11,175 nucleotides of DNA from Candidatus Albibeggiatoa sp. nov. BB20 (lineage in GTDB: Bacteria; Pseudomonadota; Gammaproteobacteria; Beggiatoales; Beggiatoaceae): the NCBI GenBank assembly GCA_016744725.1, contig JADGDW010000045.1, positions 1 to 11,175 of the forward strand, given 5' to 3'. Position numbers and translations under genes: made by a program. Below are positions 6,637 to 11,175 of the stretch, piece by piece. The notes under the pieces are model-generated. The model was not told the origin of the DNA and did not search any database. It saw nothing but the letters and a program-made list of their open reading frames with translations. Every line of letters begins with the position of its first letter. Position 1 is the first letter of the stretch.

Positions 6637-6899
6637 AACTCACATTCACAGAATTTGGATGGGAAGATTATCTTTGGTTTCAAAATAATGAGCGCAAACT
6701 GCTTAAAAAAATCAATACGCTCATCAAAGAGGTACAAAGAACACCTTATGAAGGCTTAGGCAAACCAGAAAAACTTAAAGGTCACTTATCTGGTTATCTG
6801 TCACGTAGAATCAATGCTGAGCATCGTTTAGTTTACGAAATAGACGAAGAATGTACCGAAATCACGATTATTTCTTGCCGATACCATTATCAAAAATAA
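6633..6899 (+). CDS. yoeB: YoeB ribosome-dependent mRNA interferase toxin (Txe/YoeB family)
   Basis: YoeB binds the ribosomal A site and cleaves mRNA, halting translation when its antitoxin is degraded. The 88-residue protein aligns along its length with E. coli YoeB (84 residues): RTPYEGLGKPEKLKGHLSGY, SRRINAEHRLVYEI and the C-terminal SCRYHY. The expected catalytic residues are all present: Glu46, Arg65, and His85-Tyr86 (His83-Tyr84 in E. coli, shifted by a two-residue insertion in DEECTEIT). The toxin therefore looks active, unlike many decayed modules. It overlaps yefM by four bases. Five bases after its stop begins a degenerate copy of the neighbouring TPR gene 3' end. Confidence 0.96.
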   Translation: MKLTFTEFGWEDYLWFQNNERKLLKKINTLIKEVQRTPYEGLGKPEKLKGHLSGYLSRRINAEHRLVYEIDEECTEITIISCRYHYQK

Positions 6900-6904
6900 G
6901 CTAT

Positions 6905-6949
6905 GGACTGGAAACGCGGGAACAATTAGCACAATAATTGAATTCATGA
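6905..6949 (+). pseudogene. Degenerate second copy of the TPR gene 3' end
   Basis: Read in frame this gives GLETREQLAQ-stop-LNS-stop, against GLEYWEQLAKQLNS-stop at the end of the TPR protein (6233-6277). Over 55 bp, including the start of the following palindrome (6233-6287 against 6905-6959, offset 672), I count 43 matches. Several differences are synonymous third-base or Leu-codon changes, so the fragment descends from a diverged coding paralogue. An internal TAA (6935-6937) shows decay. No more of the gene is visible; the intact yoeB lies immediately upstream. Confidence 0.8.
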
Positions 6950-6967
6950 CGCGGCGCGTAGGAACGA
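6948..6967. repeat. Palindromic repeat, copy 2 (internally deleted)
   Basis: The element GACGCGGCGCGTAGGAACGA starts in the TGA of the TPR remnant, exactly as copy 1 starts in the TGA of the intact gene. It equals copy 1 with the 26 bp between the two ACGCGGCGCGT occurrences removed (6277-6287 and 6303-6313), as expected from deletion between short direct repeats. Confidence 0.75.
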
Positions 6968-7016
6968 GAGTGTGAGCAGTAGGCATCGCAAGCTCAATCA
7001 AATAAAACGATTCCTT

Positions 7017-7094
7017 GTTCCCACATTTCTCGTTCCCATATGCAGAGGCTGTAAAGAACTCAGCTTATCTCGTTCCCGCATGGCATGTGGGAAC
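7017..7094. repeat. GTTCCC-type palindromic repeat with partial copies
   Basis: A full palindrome is at 7072-7094: GTTCCCGCAT, loop GGC, ATGTGGGAAC, ten pairs with one G-T wobble. Half copies with the same left arm stand at 7017-7026 (GTTCCCACAT) and 7032-7041 (GTTCCCATAT). The arm core and the GGC loop link them to the copies at 6276 and 6948. This is repeat debris with no gene in it. Confidence 0.65.
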
Positions 7095-7203
7095 GAAATA
7101 AAATCATAAATCTTGTGAATTCTGGTTTTTTTCTAGCGCGGTAAGTTCCAGTGACTACGTTCTGGTAATTCAGCATTGACACTCTGCGTCATTAACCATC
7201 TAC

Positions 7204-7250
7204 GACGCGGAGCATCTGCACTGCATTTCAACGAAGATCGTTAGAACAAG
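7204..7250. repeat. Degenerate palindromic repeat, copy 3
   Basis: This 47-bp stretch aligns without gaps to copy 1 (6276-6322): GACGCGG-GC-TCTG-ACTGCATT is kept in the left half, and the right half (AACGAAGATCGTTAGAACAAG) is decayed so that the second hairpin is lost. Upstream, 7095-7203 holds no gene; GCGTC at 7166-7170 region can pair with GACGC 7204-7208. Confidence 0.6.
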
Positions 7251-7290
7251 ACAACTTGATAACGAGCTATAAAATCAAGAAAATGTCTAA

Positions 7291-8937
7291 CTATTGCGAA
7301 CTAATATTTCTAACGGCTCGTGCATAATTATAAACTCGTTCAGTATCTTCACCTACAGGCCCACCCTCTACTTTGGTGTCATAACGAATTGCACCCGCAC
7401 CATGTGAATCCTCCCCGTTATTATCAACTGCATATCCAAAAGCCACATACCAAGCCCAGTAACGTTTTTGCTGTTCCTCTGATACATTAGAAAAATAAGC
7501 AGAGGTGCTTGACCAAAAATAGGCATCTTCATCAGTGATATTAAAATAATCTGGATTGATTGCAGGATAAACCCCAGAATAATCAACAATACTCTGTAAT
7601 TCTTTAACATTTGGCAAATGCCAATCATCATAACCAGCATATTCAAGATTCTCAGCATAAGCCAAGGCATCAACCCAATCTTTACCTTGAACAGAATCAT
7701 CTTTCATCCACATCAAACCTGTGCCGTAATCAGAAACTGTACCATCACCATTATCAACAAATCGGTTAATACCATAATCTTCACCACTGACACAACGCAC
7801 AAATTTTGCCGCTACATTGCCATTAGTTGGAGCTTCACCATTTGGAGGCGGAGGATTATTTTCTGAACTATTTTCAGTATCACCTACACCAGCAGGTGCA
7901 TCAGATTCTTGAGGTGGAGGGCTATTTTCTGACGTTGCTTCAGTATTCTCAGTACCAACGGGTGCACCAGATTGTTCAAGTGGTGGCAATTCACCGCCTC
8001 CATCACCTGTAGGATAGCCCTTAATATGTCCCGTACCATAATTGAGGCCAAATGCAGTAGGGCTACCGCCATGTGTTGTGCCGACTTTATAATCATTATT
8101 CGACCAAAATTGGAGGTGTTTGCCGATAGATTCATCACCAAAACTAAAATAATCTGTGTCGATGTAAGGCCAGCCTTGTTCAAAGTCCTCAATAGAAATA
8201 AGTTCTTTTAAAGAGGGCGTTCGCCAATCATCGTGGTCTGCATACTCTAAATTAGCACAATAATCCTGTGCTGCCTGCCAAGTATATTTTTCTGCTGATG
8301 GTATTTGTTGCCAAGTCAGCCCCGTGTTGTTATCAGCAACTGTGCCATCACTATTGTCTGTAAAAGAAAAACTGACACTCTGATATTGAATATCCTGACC
8401 ATAAAAATCATCGCCGATTTGTGCCGTAATCTCGTTACCATTGTCGTCATAAGACAACTTTTGTCCTGTCTCAATAATAAATCGAGGCACAGAATCACAG
8501 TTTCCTATTACTGTCTGTGCATCTGGTGCTTGCCCCGCACTCAATTGTGTCATTTCAAACCGAATATTTTCCAAAGAATAAGATTGTTGTAGCTCAACTT
8601 GTCCCCAATCTTGTCCAATCAATACAGCAGGAGCAGTAAGAACGCCTGTTTCAGACGTATAAGTTGCATTGGTAGTCGTACTTGTATCAATTGTTCCTAC
8701 TGATTCTAGGTCTAAGTCAAATGTGACAGGCTGTAAAGCAACTAAATCTAAACTTAAACTGTAATTTTCTGATGTATTTGCATCATTTATTTTGGGTAAA
8801 TGTAAGCGTTGACTGACCGTATCAAAACAGGCGTGTTCCAATGTAGACAATGAGTTTGCCATGCTTGGTTGGTTTAATAACAATAGAGAAATACTTAAAC
8901 CTAATGGGCTTAGTATTTTATTGCTTGGTATTTGCAT
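7291..8937 (-). CDS. Secreted protein with two DUF1566 (Lcl C-terminal) domains
   Basis: The 548-residue protein starts with a signal peptide (hydrophobic core 8-21, likely cleavage after SMA27), so it is exported. Residues 30-185 are a beta-rich region I cannot assign. Two DUF1566 domains follow, at about 190-400 and 405-548. Each opens with FxDNxDGTVxDxxTGLxW, followed by WxxAxxYxxNLEYAxxDDWxxPxxKEL and an FWS-like motif. A Pro/Glu/Asn-rich linker (about 330-385) splits the first domain just before its closing strand KFVRCVSGED. The start chosen is ATG 8937, because AGGGGAG lies nine bases upstream of it; the in-frame ATG at 8961 lies upstream of that site. Domains of this type occur on bacterial surface proteins and may bind ligands, but the function here is unknown. 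It is divergent from the 9113 gene. Confidence 0.85.
   Translation of the reverse strand: MQIPSNKILSPLGLSISLLLLNQPSMANSLSTLEHACFDTVSQRLHLPKINDANTSENYSLSLDLVALQPVTFDLDLESVGTIDTSTTTNATYTSETGVLTAPAVLIGQDWGQVELQQSYSLENIRFEMTQLSAGQAPDAQTVIGNCDSVPRFIIETGQKLSYDDNGNEITAQIGDDFYGQDIQYQSVSFSFTDNSDGTVADNNTGLTWQQIPSAEKYTWQAAQDYCANLEYADHDDWRTPSLKELISIEDFEQGWPYIDTDYFSFGDESIGKHLQFWSNNDYKVGTTHGGSPTAFGLNYGTGHIKGYPTGDGGGELPPLEQSGAPVGTENTEATSENSPPPQESDAPAGVGDTENSSENNPPPPNGEAPTNGNVAAKFVRCVSGEDYGINRFVDNGDGTVSDYGTGLMWMKDDSVQGKDWVDALAYAENLEYAGYDDWHLPNVKELQSIVDYSGVYPAINPDYFNITDEDAYFWSSTSAYFSNVSEEQQKRYWAWYVAFGYAVDNNGEDSHGAGAIRYDTKVEGGPVGEDTERVYNYARAVRNISSQ
7816..7971 (-). repeat. 66-bp imperfect tandem repeat coding a Pro-rich linker
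   Basis: Two 22-codon units (7971-7906 and 7905-7840) and a partial third (7839-7816) encode variants of x-x-APxG...ENxxxSENxPPPx. The second unit is SDAPAG..., with NNPPPP at its end. The units are diverged at DNA level, unlike the TPR repeats. The segment forms a flexible, acidic linker interrupting the first DUF1566 domain. Confidence 0.65.
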
Positions 8938-8946
8938 AGTGATGAG

Positions 8947-8953
8947 CTCCCCT
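8947..8953 (-). promoter_or_regulatory. Shine-Dalgarno deciding the DUF1566 gene start
   Basis: AGGGGAG on the minus strand is nine bases before ATG 8937. The ATG at 8961 lies upstream of it and has no site of its own, so the longer reading is unlikely and would also spoil the signal peptide. Confidence 0.75.
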
Positions 8954-8968
8954 AATATCAAAATGATA

Positions 8969-8997
8969 TGACGTTTCTAACGTCACTTTATTTTATA
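8969..8997 (-). promoter_or_regulatory. Likely DUF1566 gene -10 box and start-site palindrome
   Basis: A -10-like TATAAA lies at 8997-8992 on the minus strand; no convincing -35 is seen. Just downstream is a perfect 7-bp inverted repeat TGACGTT-AGA-AACGTCA (8985-8969) at the predicted transcription start. It may be an operator or a 5'-terminal RNA hairpin. On the plus strand the same hairpin is followed by a T-rich stretch, so a weak plus-strand terminator is also possible. Confidence 0.4.
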
Positions 8998-9054
8998 TAC
9001 GAGTGAATAACTCAAAGCTGTCGCAATACTTATGGGGTTTAGAGAGGGGGATAT

Positions 9055-9083
9055 TTGCTATCTATTTTAGCTAGATACATAAT
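9055..9083 (+). promoter_or_regulatory. Promoter of the small secreted protein gene
   Basis: TTGCTA (9055-9060; four of six) and CATAAT (9078-9083; five of six) have a 17-bp spacer. Transcription would start near 9090, which is the first base of, or next to, the hairpin at 9091-9109. Confidence 0.5.
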
Positions 9084-9109
9084 AAAAAAACCATTGTTGG
9101 AGACAATGG
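9084..9109. promoter_or_regulatory. 5' leader hairpin with Shine-Dalgarno in the loop; minus-strand terminator shape
   Basis: CCATTGT-TGGAG-ACAATGG (9091-9109) is a perfect 7-bp stem whose loop carries GGAG (9099-9102), ten bases before the ATG at 9113. It would form the 5' end of the mRNA. On the minus strand the same stem is followed by seven T residues (9090-9084), a standard intrinsic-terminator layout that would stop antisense transcription towards the DUF1566 promoter. Both uses are inferred from sequence. Confidence 0.5.
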
Positions 9110-9112
9110 CTA

Positions 9113-9481
9113 ATGTTGCTTAGTAAAAAATCCATTATTAGCTATAGTGTGGTTTTATTTTTAGTCATAATTCAAAATGCTTGTCTTTCTAAGGCTGGTA
9201 TTTTTATTTATGTTGATAATATTGCGAAAAGCCCTGTTGAAAATATTATTTTAGAATTTACAGGGGGTGCAGAAGTGATACTTAAAATAATGCCTAATGA
9301 ACAAGGCATGAAAAGGATTATTTCTGCGGCTGATTCCTCTTTAACCATACATTATAAAATGGGCAATCATTGCTATAAAGAAAACATATATATCTATTTT
9401 GAAAGTAGTTACTCAGGAAGCATCTATATTAAAATTAAAGATAATGGGGAAATTGAGTGGCGTGATGAAATAACACTTTAG
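9113..9481 (+). CDS. Small secreted hypothetical protein
   Basis: I do not recognise this 122-residue protein. It starts MLLSKKSIISYSVV with a basic N-region and a hydrophobic stretch (about 9-21), ending ACLSKA; signal peptidase I cleavage after SKA27-28 is plausible. A cysteine stands at position 24, but QNAC is a poor lipobox. The mature part alternates hydrophobic and polar residues (GIFIYVDNIA, NIILEFTGG, IYIYFESSYSGSIYIKIKDNG), which suggests a small beta-sandwich. Two cysteines remain (24 and one in GNHCYKE), so at most one exported disulfide could form. The start is supported by GGAG in the leader hairpin. It stands divergent from the DUF1566 gene and 86 bp before dsbB, in the same direction. 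Confidence 0.65.
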   Translation: MLLSKKSIISYSVVLFLVIIQNACLSKAGIFIYVDNIAKSPVENIILEFTGGAEVILKIMPNEQGMKRIISAADSSLTIHYKMGNHCYKENIYIYFESSYSGSIYIKIKDNGEIEWRDEITL

Positions 9482-9567
9482 TCAGTTTGATTGTCTCATT
9501 CCCATCTATTGAATTTGATCTACATTGATAATATTAAATTGGCACAACACTTAAAGGAACACATTGA

Positions 9568-10071
9568 ATGACACAGTTGTTAACTAAAATAAGCAGAAGT
9601 ATTTGGTATTGGCTGGCTATACTGGTTTTGGGCGCGATAATGGAAGGAATTGCTCTTTTCTTTCAACATCAACTAGATTATGGCCCTTGTGCTGTATGTA
9701 TCCATGTGCGTATCTATGTAATGGCGTTTATGTTAGTCGCTTTGCTCGCACCACTGATGAGAAATAACAGAATACTTAGAACTCTGAGCCATATTATAAC
9801 CCTGTTGCTTTCTTTCGGTTTGATGGAACGCTCTTGGAATCTCCTCGCTACTGAACGCGGCTTTATTGAAGGTGCTTGTAGTATGAAAATCGGATTTCCA
9901 GAATGGTTTGCACTTGATAAATGGTTTCCAAATATATTTGAGCCTTGGGAGCCATGTGGTTATACCCCAGAGCTTTTATTTGGTATCACAATGGCTGAAA
10001 GCCTCATTGTCCTCAGTGTTACGGCAATTCTAATTACTGCAATCATGAGTTTATATTCACTGAAAAAATAG
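9568..10071 (+). CDS. dsbB: Disulfide bond formation protein DsbB
   Basis: DsbB reoxidises periplasmic DsbA and passes the electrons to quinone at the inner membrane. The 167-residue protein has four membrane segments (about 12-32, 46-64, 70-86, 136-163) and all four redox cysteines at the E. coli numbers: Cys41-Ala-Val-Cys44 in the first periplasmic loop, and Cys104 and Cys130 in the second. Arg48, linked to quinone binding in E. coli, is kept. Length is close to the E. coli protein (176). The Shine-Dalgarno AAAGGA (9553-9558) lies nine bases before ATG 9568. No dsbA is nearby. The loop 105-135 (GFPEWFALDKWFPNIFEPWEPC) is family-typical. It may be co-transcribed with the small secreted protein upstream, as no good promoter is seen in the 86-bp gap. 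Confidence 0.94.
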   Translation: MTQLLTKISRSIWYWLAILVLGAIMEGIALFFQHQLDYGPCAVCIHVRIYVMAFMLVALLAPLMRNNRILRTLSHIITLLLSFGLMERSWNLLATERGFIEGACSMKIGFPEWFALDKWFPNIFEPWEPCGYTPELLFGITMAESLIVLSVTAILITAIMSLYSLKK

Positions 10072-10098
10072 CATAATAGTCCACTATCCAATTCTAAA

Positions 10099-10131
10099 GG
10101 GACTGCACATTTTTAAAAAGTGTGCAGTCTC
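10099..10131. terminator. Strong hairpin between convergent dsbB and dioxygenase genes
   Basis: The 9-bp perfect stem GACTGCACA/TGTGCAGTC (10101-10109 with 10121-10129) extends outward by a wobble and a G-C pair, and inward through T5/A5 with one bulged G. It fills the 76-bp gap between the two stop codons. Neither strand has a T-run after the stem, so it is a bidirectional terminator by position rather than by the classical form. Confidence 0.65.
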
Positions 10132-10147
10132 AAAGAGAGTCATTTCA

Positions 10148-11175
10148 CTATAAAGTATAAGCAATTGTGTATTGTGATTTTTGCAACATATCTTGGGTAT
10201 TGATACCATAACCAACGTACAAACGTGCCCCTTGCAGATTACTGACATCTAAACCAGATAAGATAGTTAACTGATGCGTGCTCTCCAATAAACCTGTGTA
10301 AAAAGCCGCTATATCCGCACTTGCCGAATCAGCATAAGCCGACCACGTTTGTCCACTATTGATAAACCATGAACCGTTGAAAAAAGCCAATACATAGATG
10401 TTACCAATTATGCCTATATCTGTAGGATTAATCGTTAACACGCTGTTAATAGAAGGCTCTGTTGGACTACCGTTATTGACTGAACTCACATTGAAACCAC
10501 TACTATTTGCAATATTGTCTGGTACACCAGATAAGCCAATCACAATTTCACCCGTCATGCTACCATCATCATTCGTGACTAAATTGAGCATCGGCGGTGT
10601 TTGTACACCCAAATAGCCAAAATCATTACTATTACGTGTATCGCGCGTTCCTTGTGTATTATAAGGCTCAACCGCATAAACAGTATCTGTGATTTCATCA
10701 TCAAGAAAAAATTGGGTCGCAAAATCGTAGATATTATTACCATTGGCATCATAAGCACGAGCGCGTAAATGAATATGTACAGTCCTGCTTGGATACCATC
10801 CAGGATAAATGGTTTTGAAACTAACTTTACCTTCTGCATTAGTGAGTTGAAATCCCCTTAAAAAATCCTGCCCTTTGGTATTAGATTGACCATTACCTGA
10901 TACATCAGAGTATTCACCAGCCGCGTCCGCGTGCCAAATATCAATTTGCATATTGGGTACAGGATCAGTACCGCAACTGTTGCCATTATCGTTAAAAATA
11001 CTCAGATTCAAGGTTAATGGTAAGCCATTTAGCACCGAGGCTCTATCCGTATCAAGTGTAATATCAGCACGATTGAGCTTTTCATCGACCCAGTAAGGGC
11101 CTTTGGCCATCGAAGGAGGAAGCGTACATGCTACATCTTCAGCATAGGCCGCTTGTGTCAACTCAGCTAATCCGT
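10148..11175 (-). CDS. Secreted intradiol ring-cleavage dioxygenase-like protein (5' end outside the window)
   Basis: Numbering is from TTG 11161. The catalytic-type domain (about 12-215) has GPYWVDEKLNRADI, IDIWHADAAGEYSDV, FLRGFQLTNAEGKVSFKTIYPGWYPSRTVHIHL. The four usual Fe(III) ligands are present: Tyr84, Tyr123, His129 and His131, so catechol-type ring cleavage is possible; the substrate is unknown. Residues about 235-337 form an added domain (GIIGNIYVLAFFNGSWF, DVSNLQGARLYVGYG) seen, as I recall, in other secreted gammaproteobacterial proteins. The frame stays open upstream of TTG 11161 (GLAEL) to the window edge, and LTQAAYA-EDVAC looks like the end of a signal peptide. The true start is therefore beyond 11175 and the protein is exported. 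It is convergent with dsbB. Confidence 0.85.
   Translation of the reverse strand, partial: GLAELTQAAYAEDVACTLPPSMAKGPYWVDEKLNRADITLDTDRASVLNGLPLTLNLSIFNDNGNSCGTDPVPNMQIDIWHADAAGEYSDVSGNGQSNTKGQDFLRGFQLTNAEGKVSFKTIYPGWYPSRTVHIHLRARAYDANGNNIYDFATQFFLDDEITDTVYAVEPYNTQGTRDTRNSNDFGYLGVQTPPMLNLVTNDDGSMTGEIVIGLSGVPDNIANSSGFNVSSVNNGSPTEPSINSVLTINPTDIGIIGNIYVLAFFNGSWFINSGQTWSAYADSASADIAAFYTGLLESTHQLTILSGLDVSNLQGARLYVGYGINTQDMLQKSQYTIAYTL

Noticed and set aside
6382..6899. yefM-yoeB as a decayed module
   Set aside because: Both genes have full length, the ATGA overlap, and all expected YoeB catalytic residues.
8938..8961. Start of the DUF1566 gene at ATG 8961
   Set aside because: The only strong Shine-Dalgarno lies inside this stretch, downstream of 8961, and the added residues precede a normal signal peptide.
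9106..9123. Five-codon leader peptide MANVA overlapping the start of the 9113 gene
   Set aside because: GGAG is only three bases before this ATG, too close for efficient initiation, while it is well placed for ATG 9113.
9170..9190. Lipoprotein signal at the cysteine of IIQNAC in the 9113 protein
   Set aside because: The residues before the cysteine (Q-N-A) do not fit the lipobox pattern; ordinary signal peptide cleavage is more likely.
9487..9537. Promoter for dsbB in the gap after the small secreted protein gene
   Set aside because: Several hexamer-like matches exist (TTGATT, TTGAAT, GATAAT), but no pair has an acceptable 15-19 bp spacer.

Overview
The window looks like a chromosomal stretch of an AT-rich gammaproteobacterium. 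The gene mix resembles large sulfur-oxidising Thiotrichales of the Beggiatoa type: tandem-TPR/ATPase pairs, YefM-YoeB, DUF1566 surface proteins, secreted intradiol dioxygenase-like proteins, and GC-rich palindromes ending in 'ggaacgag'. This placement is inference from gene content and composition; there is no rRNA or other phylogenetic marker here. No tRNA, rRNA, CRISPR array or transposase was seen.

Layout. Positions 1-345 are an AT-rich leader with a consensus-like sigma70 promoter (26-53) that faces no obvious gene, then two candidate ARG boxes overlapping the likely argH promoter. argH (346-1725, +) is a complete argininosuccinate lyase. It converges on a class II Fic-domain protein (1766-3112, -) with a C-terminal winged helix and a 25-bp palindrome at its predicted transcription start. 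The 516-bp gap 3113-3628 holds that promoter, an 18-20 bp direct repeat pair and a possible antitoxin-like gene remnant.

The centre (3629-6277, +) is the most interesting part: a P-loop ATPase with a C-terminal winged-helix-like region, followed 9 bp later by a protein with a P-loop-less NTPase-like N-terminal region and five 40-residue TPR units. The layout resembles a STAND/NLR-type switch split over two proteins. The TPR units are near-identical and mosaic at DNA level, which suggests recent repeat shuffling. A complete yefM-yoeB toxin-antitoxin operon (6382-6899, +) follows directly. It is bracketed by the 3' end of the TPR gene and by a degenerate second copy of that same 3' end (6905-6949), each running into the same palindromic repeat. 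The rest of 6900-7290 is palindromic repeat debris.

The right side has a secreted DUF1566 (Lcl C-terminal) protein with two such domains (7291-8937, -), divergent from a small secreted hypothetical protein (9113-9481, +). Both predicted transcripts would begin with a perfect short stem-loop. dsbB (9568-10071, +), with all four redox cysteines, then converges on a secreted intradiol ring-cleavage dioxygenase-like gene (10148-11175, -) whose start lies beyond the window edge. Fic, the ATPase/TPR pair, the toxin-antitoxin module and the repeats make 1.7-7.3 kb look like an accessory or conflict-system island between housekeeping argH and envelope genes.
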